Origin: JABWBH01 sp964526695
GTDB taxonomy: Bacteria > Planctomycetota > Phycisphaerae > UBA1845
DNA length: 64,000 nt
Assembly (NCBI GenBank): GCA_964526695.1
Contig: CAZGJA010000099.1
Location: forward strand, 1 to 64,000
Reading direction: 5' to 3'
Part shown: positions 8,555 through 18,652 of the stretch, one piece after another
Layout of the letters: each line of letters begins with the position of its first letter
Position numbering within the stretch: the stretch's first letter is position 1
The notes under the pieces: model-generated
The model's database searches: none
Told to the model about the DNA's origin: nothing
What the model saw: only the letters and a program-made list of their open reading frames with translations
Translations under genes and position numbers: made by a program

Positions 8555-9205
8555 ATGAAGAGAAGGAATGCAAGACAACTGATCTTCGCCGCCGTCACGG
8601 TACTGTACGCTGGATTGCTGGCGTCCGTCGCGGCCGCGACGCCGCTGCACGAGGAGGCCGCGCCGCGCGTGGAGCCGGGCGTGGTGTATGCGACGCCGGG
8701 CGGGTGGTTCGAGGCGGCGATGTTTTATGTGTTCGGCGGCGTGGCGATCGCCTCGGCGCTGGGCGTGTGCGTCTCGCGCAGCGTGGTGCGGATGGCCACG
8801 TGGCTGTTCTTCGCGCTGGGCGCGGTGTCGATCTTGTATTTCCTGCTGGCGGCCACGTTTCTTGCGGCGATTCAACTGATCGTGTACGTCGGCGGCGTGC
8901 TGATCCTGCTGATCTTCGGCGTGATGCTGACGAGCCAGTCGCCGTGGGTGCGGTTCACGCCGACACGGACGAACCTGGCCGTGGCCTCGCTGATCTGCGT
9001 GGGCCTGCTCATCTGCCTGATGTCGGTGCTCGCGCGGACGGATTTCGGAACGCCCTCGGCCACGTCGATCGGGACATCGGTGGAGGCGATCGGTCAGCGA
9101 CTGCTGACGCACTACCTCGTCGCGTTCGAGATCGCGGGCGTGCTCTTGATGATTGTGATGGTGGGGGCGGCGCATCTGGCGCGGCAGGAGAAAGATCAGG
9201 GATAG
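8555..9205 (+). CDS. nuoJ: NADH-quinone oxidoreductase subunit J
   Basis: A 216-residue complex I membrane subunit with about five helices. Family features are FYVFGGVAIASALGVCVSR and the TM3 segment FLLAATFLAAIQLIVYVGG, the pi-bulge helix of NuoJ. No nuoI ferredoxin gene lies between nuoH and nuoJ, although this is its usual place. The 384 bp separating it from nuoH is repeat DNA, so coupling to the upstream message is uncertain. The 94-bp gap after it leads into an inserted HEPN gene. Confidence 0.93.
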   Translation: MKRRNARQLIFAAVTVLYAGLLASVAAATPLHEEAAPRVEPGVVYATPGGWFEAAMFYVFGGVAIASALGVCVSRSVVRMATWLFFALGAVSILYFLLAATFLAAIQLIVYVGGVLILLIFGVMLTSQSPWVRFTPTRTNLAVASLICVGLLICLMSVLARTDFGTPSATSIGTSVEAIGQRLLTHYLVAFEIAGVLLMIVMVGAAHLARQEKDQG

Positions 9206-9299
9206 CTGCAACACTGGCCCGACACCATCCTGACGATACTGATAACGCTCTTTTTCTGTGGTTCTTAAACTGCCTCGAGTTTGGTTAGGATGACGCTGA

Positions 9300-9788
9300 A
9301 TGGGGCTCAAGGCTCGACTATCAGGCGGAGAATGCATATCAAGCTTTGAGCAGGCTCATCGTGACCGAATCTTGGATGGGTTGACTTGCGCCTTGGAGGA
9401 CCGGAGCTTCGCTGCATGTTATCTTTTTGGCTACGCAGTGGAGATGTTGCTCAAGAGTGCGTATTTTCGGTTTCTGGGAATAGACCCGGCGGAGGATATT
9501 GGGCTGCATCGGAAGCTGGCTCGAAGGCGGCAACCTCGCCTCCAGAGGCTGCAGAACGAGCACGATCTGATCGCGTGGGCCGAGGCTCTAGTGGAAGTGC
9601 GCCATGGTTGGGGGCGACCGCTGAACCCGGCCCTCGCGGGCGCTTTACTGCAACGGATCGCAGCCGTTGCGGATCACTGGACCGAAATCCTGCGCTATTA
9701 TCCTTCGGTTCCCGCAGAGGCAGAGGCCAGGGAAATTTATGGCAATGTAGATTGGATGATGACGCAGTATCCCCTGTTATGGAACTGA
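9300..9788 (+). CDS. HEPN-domain protein inserted in the nuo cluster
   Basis: A 162-residue mostly helical protein. Residues ~18-60 match the HEPN fold: a long helix (AHRDRILDGLTCALEDRSF) then the hallmark CYLFGYAVEMLLKSAYF. An R-x4-H sequence, the usual HEPN RNase signature, occurs at R83-H88 (RLQNEH), but it is not in the classical last helix, so catalysis is uncertain. Many HEPN proteins are RNase toxins or accessory parts of defence and toxin-antitoxin systems. A 104-residue partner starts 3 nt after the stop, which fits a two-gene module. Base composition looks less GC-rich than the nuo genes, suggesting insertion. AGGA lies ~9 nt before ATG 9300. Confidence 0.75.
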   Translation: MGLKARLSGGECISSFEQAHRDRILDGLTCALEDRSFAACYLFGYAVEMLLKSAYFRFLGIDPAEDIGLHRKLARRRQPRLQRLQNEHDLIAWAEALVEVRHGWGRPLNPALAGALLQRIAAVADHWTEILRYYPSVPAEAEAREIYGNVDWMMTQYPLLWN

Positions 9789-9791
9789 GGC

Positions 9792-10106
9792 ATGGCTCGT
9801 AAGCGAATTCCAGCTCGACCTCGACATGTTCATCCTGAGCTTGTGAAGACACTGGCTGAGGAACTGCAGAAGGAGGGAGTCAGCAGCACTCCCGATGTTC
9901 CGACCATCTACGAGGAGGAACAGCCTTATGGTTCCGGTCTCCATGTCAAAGTCCTCTGGAGCTTGTGGGATGGCGTGCCACTCGAAGAACGCGGCGCCAT
10001 CATCCTGGATGCCTACGAGGAAGCAGGAATGGCAGATGAGAGGCGCCGAATTGTGGTCGCAATGGGCCTGACTCCGGATGAGGCTCAGCGCTTGCAGTTG
10101 AACTAG
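9792..10106 (+). CDS. Small partner protein of the HEPN gene, function unknown
   Basis: A 104-residue soluble protein starting 3 nt after the HEPN gene, so the two are translated together. The N-terminus is basic (MARKRIPARPR). The C-terminal half contains VKVLWSLWDGVPLEERG, IILDAYEEAG and VAMGLTPDEAQRLQ. I recall similar W-D-x-V/L...ERs-IIldAYE...GLTpxEA proteins in cyanobacteria and planctomycetes, without a known function. It could be an antitoxin or binding partner. It ends 15 nt before nuoK, so all three are probably on one message. Confidence 0.7.
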   Translation: MARKRIPARPRHVHPELVKTLAEELQKEGVSSTPDVPTIYEEEQPYGSGLHVKVLWSLWDGVPLEERGAIILDAYEEAGMADERRRIVVAMGLTPDEAQRLQLN

Positions 10107-10121
10107 GGAGCGAGCGGGGTT

Positions 10122-10436
10122 ATGTTGACGATCGGCCTGACTCATTATCTCATCATCGCCGCGGTGCTGTTTTGCGCCGGCGTGTTCACGATGGTGACGA
10201 AGCGGAATGCCATCGGGATCCTGATCGGCGTCGAGCTGGTGCTCAACAGCGCCAACGTGAACCTGATCGCGTTCGACCGCTACCACGGCCGGGGCGCGAT
10301 GGACGGGCAGATCGCGGCGCTGTTCGTGATCGTGCTGGCGGCGGCGGAGGCGGCGATCGCGGTGGCGATCTGCATGAACTTCTACAAGAACATGGTCACG
10401 GTGGACGTGGACCAGGGCGATGCGCTGAGGGGTTGA
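10122..10436 (+). CDS. nuoK: NADH-quinone oxidoreductase subunit K
   Basis: A 104-residue, three-helix antiporter-like subunit of complex I. The conserved glutamates are present in IGVELVLNSANVNL (helix 2) and LAAAEAAIAVAI (helix 3), which carry protons. Length matches the family (about 100). It starts 15 nt after the inserted partner gene and is followed by ~250 bp of repeat DNA before nuoL. Confidence 0.95.
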   Translation: MLTIGLTHYLIIAAVLFCAGVFTMVTKRNAIGILIGVELVLNSANVNLIAFDRYHGRGAMDGQIAALFVIVLAAAEAAIAVAICMNFYKNMVTVDVDQGDALRG

Positions 10437-10452
10437 AACGGCGACATGCCAG

Positions 10453-10517
10453 ACGTTGAAACGTCGAAACGCCGAAACGCCGAAGCGTCGAAACGCCGAA
10501 ACGCCGAAAGCGGAAAG
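10453..10517. repeat. CGAAACGC-type short tandem array
   Basis: Eight- to nine-base units of the form CGAAACGC or GCCGAAAC. The same unit appears in two other gaps (31926-31975 on the opposite strand, 43983-44016). A second short array of GCTAATA units follows at 10647-10682, just before the nuoL start. Confidence 0.85.
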
Positions 10518-10684
10518 ACGAGAAGCCCGCAGTTGAAAGGTCGAAAAGGCCGAATGCCGAGGCATCTCAAGGTGGGAGAGACGCAGGCGTGCGACGGTGG
10601 ACGGTACACTGGGCACGCGGAGATGGGCGAGTGATGACCTTGGCGAATGGCTAACAGCCAGCAGCTAATAGCTAATAGCTTCTT

Positions 10685-13204
<2,520 letters not shown>

Positions 13205-13275
13205 GTGCGCAGCGCGGGCCAAGCCCGCCGTGTGGAACGGAATCGCGTAGGGCGGGCTATACCCGCGTTTGGGAA
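13205..13275. repeat. GGGCGGGC inverted repeat, family K (second copy)
   Basis: GCGCGGGCCAAGCCCGCC and TAGGGCGGGCTATACCCGCG in the gap between nuoL and nuoM; related to 8450-8500. Confidence 0.6.
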
Positions 13276-13367
13276 GTTGGCGTGTGCGTGCGGGAAGGCG
13301 GGCACGGCCCGACCCGCGACGGGTTGAGAGAACTGATCCGCAAGGCGGATCCTGTGGATATCAGGTC

Positions 13368-15038
13368 ATGTTAAGTTGGACGATTTTCCTTCCGGCCCTC
13401 GGCGCGGTCCTTTGTATGTTCGCGCCGAAGAGCAAGCTCAAGTGGATCGCCGTGCTCTCGACGCTGGCGACGTTGCTGCTGTCTCTGCTGCTGATTCCCA
13501 CGTTCATGGACGGGACTGCGGACCCGACGGGAACGTTCGGCACGCGCTACGGCACGATGCACTTCGTCGATCGAATGCCGTGGATCACCGGCGAATCGTT
13601 CACCATCGAGTATTTCGTCGGCCTGGACGGATTGAGCTTCCCTCTCTTCATTCTCACGACGCTGGTCGGTTTCCTCTCCTGCTGGGCGAGCTGGAACTTT
13701 GAGACGTGGAGAGTGAACAAGGGGATGAGGACGTATTTCATCCTGTTCCTGCTGCTCGAGACGGGCATGTTGGGCGTCTTCGCCTCGCTGGACTTCTTCC
13801 TGTTCTATGTGTTCTGGGAAGTCATGCTCCTGCCGATGTACTTCCTCATCGGCGTCTGGGGCGGCCCGCGCAAGGAATACGCCGCGATCAAGTTCTTCCT
13901 GTTCACGCTGGCCGGCTCCGTGCTGATGCTCATTGCCCTTGTGGCCATGTACTTCTATAGCGGTGACGCGGTTCGCGCGGCGATGGCGGACGCGTCGACG
14001 CCGGCGGGCGCGCAGAGCCAGGGACTGGTCAGCGGCTACCGCCCCGCGGATGCGCCCTTACTCAAAGGCGGGACGTTCGACCTCGTCGAAATGGCGACCA
14101 ACCCCGAAATCGCCAAGCACTTCGCCTCCGACGGAACGACGTTCCTCGGCGTCAAGTTCGCGGTGATCATGTTTATCTTTTTGTTCATCGGCTTCGCCAT
14201 AAAGCTGCCGAGCTTCCCGTTCCACACGTGGTTGCCCGATGCGCACGTGGAGGCCCCGACGCCGATATCCATGATCCTCGCGGGCGTGCTGCTGAAAATG
14301 GGCGGGTATGGCTTCCTGCGCCTTTGCTATCCGATCTTCCCCTCGGGAGGCGAAGCGTGGGCGTTTGTCCTCGCCACCGTGGGCGTCATCAGCATTCTCT
14401 ACGGCGCGCTGTGCGCCATGGCCCAGACGGACTTCAAGAAGCTCGTGGCCTACAGCTCCGTCTCGCACATGGGCTACGTGCTGCTCGGCGTGGCGGTGAT
14501 GACCAAGGCCGGTTTCCAGGGGGCGATGTTCCAGATGCTCGCTCACGGCATCAGCTCGCCCATGTGCTTTTTTTTGGTCGGCGTGATTTACGACCGGGCG
14601 CATCATCGCGACCTCAACCGGTTCGGCGGATTGTGGCTGACCATGCCCCGTTACGGCACGCTGGCGACGATCGGGTTCTTCGCGTCGCTCGGCCTGCCGG
14701 GGCTTTGCGGTTTCATCGGCGAGGCGTGGGTGCTGATCGGCACGTTCCAGGCGGGCGCCAACCCCAACATGCCCTGGGCGTACACCATGGCCGTGCTGGC
14801 GGCGGCGGGCGTGATTCTGACGGCGGGGTACATCCTGTGGATGATCAAGCGGGTGTACCTTGGTCATCCGCATGAAGAGCCGGGGCATGAGATGCCGGAA
14901 GCCACGGCACGCGAGACGGCGATCCTCGTTCCCTTCGCCGTGCTGTGCATTCTCATGGGCGTCTTCCCGAGCCAGACGGTTTTCAACTATTGCAACGGAA
15001 CGCTCAACCACATTCTTGCGGTAGTCGCCGGGGGATAG
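13368..15038 (+). CDS. nuoM: NADH-quinone oxidoreductase subunit M
   Basis: A 556-residue antiporter-like complex I subunit with about 14 helices. Family motifs include FYVFWEVMLLPMYFLIGVWGG (essential Glu of helix 5), KLPSFPFHTWLPDAHVEAP and AQTDFKKLVAYSSVSHMG. ATG 13368 has AGG a few bases upstream and gives the expected MLSWTIFLPALGA start; the frame is open further upstream only through repeat-derived sequence. Eight T in a row occur at 14568-14575. It lies 76 bp before nuoN. Confidence 0.95.
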   Translation: MLSWTIFLPALGAVLCMFAPKSKLKWIAVLSTLATLLLSLLLIPTFMDGTADPTGTFGTRYGTMHFVDRMPWITGESFTIEYFVGLDGLSFPLFILTTLVGFLSCWASWNFETWRVNKGMRTYFILFLLLETGMLGVFASLDFFLFYVFWEVMLLPMYFLIGVWGGPRKEYAAIKFFLFTLAGSVLMLIALVAMYFYSGDAVRAAMADASTPAGAQSQGLVSGYRPADAPLLKGGTFDLVEMATNPEIAKHFASDGTTFLGVKFAVIMFIFLFIGFAIKLPSFPFHTWLPDAHVEAPTPISMILAGVLLKMGGYGFLRLCYPIFPSGGEAWAFVLATVGVISILYGALCAMAQTDFKKLVAYSSVSHMGYVLLGVAVMTKAGFQGAMFQMLAHGISSPMCFFLVGVIYDRAHHRDLNRFGGLWLTMPRYGTLATIGFFASLGLPGLCGFIGEAWVLIGTFQAGANPNMPWAYTMAVLAAAGVILTAGYILWMIKRVYLGHPHEEPGHEMPEATARETAILVPFAVLCILMGVFPSQTVFNYCNGTLNHILAVVAGG

Positions 15039-15113
15039 AAGAAGGCGGCCTTGCGGCTTGATTGAGCGGTTGGCGATTCACGATTCTCGTTCGGAGAGTG
15101 ACGATCCACGACC

Positions 15114-16751
15114 ATGCTATCAGCTTCATCCGACATCTGGAGCGGCATCGACATCGCAGCGCATCTTCGCCTGTTCGCGCCCGAGTTGGCGCTGGTGGCG
15201 ACGATGCTGGCGATCGTCTCCGTGCCCGTGCTTCTGGGTCGTAGCGCGCGAACGGTCGGGACCGTGGCGACGATCGGCGTGCTTGCGGCGCTGTTTCTGG
15301 TCTGGCGCAGTTTCGGGCTGAACCAGGTCGGAAGCGGGGCGCTCTCCACCGATCCCGGCTCGACGATGCTCATCGCCGATCAGCTCGGCTCGTTCTTCAA
15401 GATCATCCTCATGGTGTTTCTGGCGTGCGTGACGCTCCTGTGGTGGATGGGCAGCGCGCGGGGCGAGCGCGACGCGCCGGAGTTTTTCATCCTCCTCCTG
15501 GGCAGCGCCCTGGGCATGGCGCTGATGGTCAGCACCACCAATCTCTTGATGATGGTCATTGCCATCGAGACCGCGTCGATGCCCAGCTACGCGATCGTCG
15601 GCTTCGACAAGCGCAATCCCAAGGCCGCCGAGGCGTCGTTGAAGTACATGATCTTCGGGGCGATCTGCGCCGCGACGATGGTGTACGGCGTGAGCCTGCT
15701 GTACGGCCTGACGGGCGGCTCGCTGGAGGCGGCGGACGCGGCGAAGATGTGGTTTGGCACGCTGGATTCGCCCAACCGGCTCCTGGCGTCCGTCGGTCTC
15801 ATCTGCGTGCTGGTGGGCATCGGCTTCAAGATCTCGGCCGTGCCGCTGCACTTCTGGTGTCCCGACGCCTTCGAGGGCGCGCGGATCGAAGTGACCACGT
15901 GGCTCAGCGTGGTGAGCAAGGCCGCCGGACTGGTGATGCTCGTCCGCCTCGTGCAGGTATTCTGCATGGCCGCGGGCATCGAGTCTGCCGAAATGTGGCA
16001 AACCCGGTGGTCGATGATGGCGCCGCTGGCGTGGGGCATCGGACTGATGGCGATGGTCACCTGCACGTGGGCGAACTTCGCCGCTTACAAGCAGACCAAC
16101 GTGAAGCGCATGCTGGCGTATTCCTCCATCGCGCATGCCGGGTACATGCTGATGGCGGCGGCGGTCTTCCTCAGCCCGGCCGCGTCGGATTCGCACACGG
16201 CCATCAGCGCGCTGCTGGTGTACATCGTCATTTACCTGTTCATGAATCTGGGGGCGTTCGGCGTCGTGGCGATGGTGGGATGGCGGACGGGCAGCGACGA
16301 CCTCGATGCGTTCACCGGGCTGATTTACCGCGCTCCGGCGCTTGCCGTGCCGATGGTCATCTGCCTCGTCTCGCTCGTGGGGTTGCCGCCGTTCGCCGGG
16401 TTCCTGGGGAAATGGTGGATCCTTGTCGCGCTGGGGCGGCAGGGGACGATCCTGTCGTGGGTGCTGGTCAGCGTGGCATCGCTGAACACGCTGTTCAGCC
16501 TGTACTACTACATGCGGATCGTTCGGCGGATGACGCTTAAGGACGACGGGCGACCGGCCTTCTCCTCGCCGGCGGGAGGCGTGGCGATGGTGAACGCCTG
16601 CGCTCTGGCACTGATCGTGCTGTTCGTGGCGATTGGACCGCTGAAGCGATCCGCCGACCACTACGCCGCCCGGATGTTCGTTCCGCGGGCGTCGCACAGC
16701 GCGTCGGCCGTCGCGCCGGGGACCGCGTCGCTGGCGGAGCTTGCACCGTGA
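15114..16751 (+). CDS. nuoN: NADH-quinone oxidoreductase subunit N
   Basis: A 545-residue third antiporter-like subunit. Motifs include LLMMVIAIETASMPSYAIVGF (helix 5 Glu), KISAVPLHFWCPDAFEGA and VKRMLAYSSIAHAGYMLM. Length is slightly above the family norm (~480-500). Its TGA stop overlaps the GTG start of the next gene, so the ferritin-like protein is translationally coupled to complex I. Confidence 0.95.
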   Translation: MLSASSDIWSGIDIAAHLRLFAPELALVATMLAIVSVPVLLGRSARTVGTVATIGVLAALFLVWRSFGLNQVGSGALSTDPGSTMLIADQLGSFFKIILMVFLACVTLLWWMGSARGERDAPEFFILLLGSALGMALMVSTTNLLMMVIAIETASMPSYAIVGFDKRNPKAAEASLKYMIFGAICAATMVYGVSLLYGLTGGSLEAADAAKMWFGTLDSPNRLLASVGLICVLVGIGFKISAVPLHFWCPDAFEGARIEVTTWLSVVSKAAGLVMLVRLVQVFCMAAGIESAEMWQTRWSMMAPLAWGIGLMAMVTCTWANFAAYKQTNVKRMLAYSSIAHAGYMLMAAAVFLSPAASDSHTAISALLVYIVIYLFMNLGAFGVVAMVGWRTGSDDLDAFTGLIYRAPALAVPMVICLVSLVGLPPFAGFLGKWWILVALGRQGTILSWVLVSVASLNTLFSLYYYMRIVRRMTLKDDGRPAFSSPAGGVAMVNACALALIVLFVAIGPLKRSADHYAARMFVPRASHSASAVAPGTASLAELAP

Positions 16752-17185
16752 CCGATCGTCGTCAGGTCATCGAGATCCTCAACGAACTGCTGCGACAGGA
16801 GCGCGGCAGCCTTGTCTCGCACCTGCTCAGCTCGACCTTGTTCGTATCCGGCGGCACGACGGGCCAGGACGACGTCTTGCGCACCCTGGTGGCCGAAATC
16901 AAGGAGCACGAGAGCTGGCTGGCGGAGGCGATCAGCTCGCTACACGGAGGCGTGGCGCCCCCCGGCGGCGATGTGCGGAGCGCCGAGTTGCACTATCAGG
17001 AAGTTCACTGCGTCCTGCCCCTTGTGATCGAGAACGAGGGTCGCATCATCCGTCGCTACGACGCCGCGCTGAAGTTGCTTGCCGGGGAGCCGACCGCCGC
17101 CGCCGTCGCGTCTCGCATCCTCTCGCGCCACCGCAGGCACATGGCGCAACTGACGGCCTTCGTTGGCGCGCCGTCTCCGGCGTAA
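16748..17185 (+). CDS. Ferritin-like (four-helix) protein coupled to nuoN
   Basis: A 145-residue protein with helices at roughly 5-30, 42-66, 80-112 and 117-140. Possible diiron ligands are spaced as in ferritin-like proteins: E18, E50 and H54 (EIKEH), E85, E95/E97, and H128/H131. Length resembles bacterioferritin or rubrerythrin-type domains. The GTG start overlaps the nuoN stop by four bases, pointing to coupled expression; a role in iron handling or oxidative protection near complex I is inference. I do not recognise a specific subfamily. Confidence 0.6.
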   Translation: MTDRRQVIEILNELLRQERGSLVSHLLSSTLFVSGGTTGQDDVLRTLVAEIKEHESWLAEAISSLHGGVAPPGGDVRSAELHYQEVHCVLPLVIENEGRIIRRYDAALKLLAGEPTAAAVASRILSRHRRHMAQLTAFVGAPSPA

Positions 17186-17375
17186 CAAGCCCGCTCATAT
17201 GCGAGGGCAATCCGAACCCGTAGCGCAAGCGAGGACAAGCTTGATGCTCGGATCGCGCGGACACTCCGCCTTCGCAAACCCTTCTCCCTCGCTGGCGCCA
17301 CGGGTTCGGAGCGGGGGACGTGCCTACCCGCGGATGCTTGAGGTGCGCTCAGCCAAAACAGAAACTTTTCGAAAT

Positions 17376-17470
17376 GGACAGGATGAACAAGATGACCAGG
17401 ATGAAGGTGTTCCGGGCGTGTGGCTGCGGGATTCCGTCCATCCTGCTCATCCTGTAATTCCTGTCCAAGC
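17376..17470. repeat. GACAGGATGAAC-type inverted array, family G (copy G1)
   Basis: GGACAGGATGAACAAGATG... is matched ~60 bases later by the inverted ...CATCCTGTAATTCCTGTCC, giving an imperfect ~95-nt hairpin. It lies in the 319-bp gap 17186-17504, which holds no gene. A second such element is at 38958-39036. Confidence 0.8.
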
Positions 17471-17504
17471 AGGAATTACATGCCCAGTTCATGCTTGAGC
17501 GCTG

Positions 17505-18290
17505 CTACGGGCTTGGCGGCCTCGAGTCGCCGCCGAGGATGCGCGGCGACGTCCGATCCGGCGGCAGCTCGTCGAGGAACTTGATGAGCCGCTCAGCGAA
17601 CGCGGCCGGATCCTTCAGGTAGCACGGGTGCGGCGCGCCGGGCATGAGATAGAACTCGCCCTTGGGGAGCCTGGCGGCGAACGCCTCCCCCTCCTTGTAC
17701 GGATGCCCTTCGTCGAGCTCGCCCCACACCACGAGCGTCGGACAGGTGATGCGGTCCATCTTGCCCGCGACATCCTTCAATCCGACGGGCGCGACCGGCA
17801 CAAAGCCCGCGAGCTTCTCGGCGTTCTCGACGACGTACGGCAGCGCGTATCCGCCGCTCATGGAGGGTGCCACCACCACCGGCTTGGTCTTCGCAAGGCT
17901 GGGAATCAACTTCTCAAGCAGCTTCTCCTTCTCAATCTCGCACTTGCCCGACTGCCCAAACCCCGGCAGGTCCACGGCCACGACCCTTCGCCCCGCCTTG
18001 GCGAGAGCCTTGATAATTCCCTGCTCTTCCCAGGTTTTGGCTTGAAACGCCTGACCGTGCAGCAGGATGACGATCTGCCCATACTCCGGGCCGCTGACGA
18101 GAACGCGAATCGCGCAGCCCTCGATGGCGACGGTCTGCGATTCGACTTTCAGCACGCCGTCGGCGGACGGGTCGGCCGGTTGCGGCTTGCCGCCGGGCGG
18201 AGCGGGAGGCGGCGATTTCGGCGCGTCCTGGTTGAGCAAGAGGAACGGGGCCGCAAAAACCGTCAGCAGAAAGCAGGTGGTCGCGCACAT
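17505..18290 (-). CDS. ABHD14-like alpha/beta hydrolase, exported
   Basis: A 261-residue protein with an N-terminal signal sequence. The catalytic triad is S145 (APSMSGGYALP), D193 (VVWGELDEGHP) and H221 (GAPHPCYLKDP). The oxyanion segment LLHGQAFQAKTWEE, DLPGFGQSGK and GFVPVAPVG closely follow the ABHD14 (CIB) family rather than generic hydrolases. The substrate of bacterial members is unknown. ATG 18290 is preceded by GGGAGGTGAT, an unusually complete Shine-Dalgarno site. A Pro-rich linker (residues ~25-35) separates the signal from the enzyme. Confidence 0.85.
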   Translation of the reverse strand: MCATTCFLLTVFAAPFLLLNQDAPKSPPPAPPGGKPQPADPSADGVLKVESQTVAIEGCAIRVLVSGPEYGQIVILLHGQAFQAKTWEEQGIIKALAKAGRRVVAVDLPGFGQSGKCEIEKEKLLEKLIPSLAKTKPVVVAPSMSGGYALPYVVENAEKLAGFVPVAPVGLKDVAGKMDRITCPTLVVWGELDEGHPYKEGEAFAARLPKGEFYLMPGAPHPCYLKDPAAFAERLIKFLDELPPDRTSPRILGGDSRPPSP

Positions 18291-18480
18291 GGTTCATCAC
18301 CTCCCGTGGAGTCGTTGCGAGAGACACGCGCAACGTCGGCAGCGAGCATACTCGAATCCCGCACCGCTCGCCAAAGATCGCCTCACCCATGCCCGCGACT
18401 TTCCGATAAATCCGAATCGGACGCATCGAAATCCGCGGACAGTCAGCACGGGCGGGTAGCTTGGGAGTGTGACACGGTCG

Positions 18481-18575
18481 GGTGGCACGGTCTGGCGTAC
18501 TCGCCAGGCCGTGGGGGATGAGGAGTGAACGTCCGCCCGCGCGCCGCACGGGTCCGCCGCTGCGGACCCGTGCCA
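18481..18575. repeat. Composite REP-like element A2 + B2
   Basis: Family A palindrome at 18481-18514 (GGTGGCACGGTCTGGCG and CGCCAGGCCGTGG) and, 31 bp later, family B at 18546-18575 (GCACGGGTCCGC and GCGGACCCGTGC). The ends form a terminal inverted repeat, GGTGGCACGG / CCGTGCCA. The 18291-18652 gap holds no gene. Confidence 0.85.
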
Positions 18576-18652
18576 GCCAACGTGGGAGCGGGCCCGGCGA
18601 AAGCCGGCGCGCGGCGTCCAACGCTGAGCGTCAGGAGCGGCAAGAAGTGCGC

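Noticed and set aside
6233..9337. A 1,034-codon open frame on the minus strand through the nuoH-nuoJ region
   Set aside because: Its product is rich in His, Arg, Gln and Pro without domain pattern, typical of antisense to GC-rich genes. The plus strand encodes clear NuoH and NuoJ.
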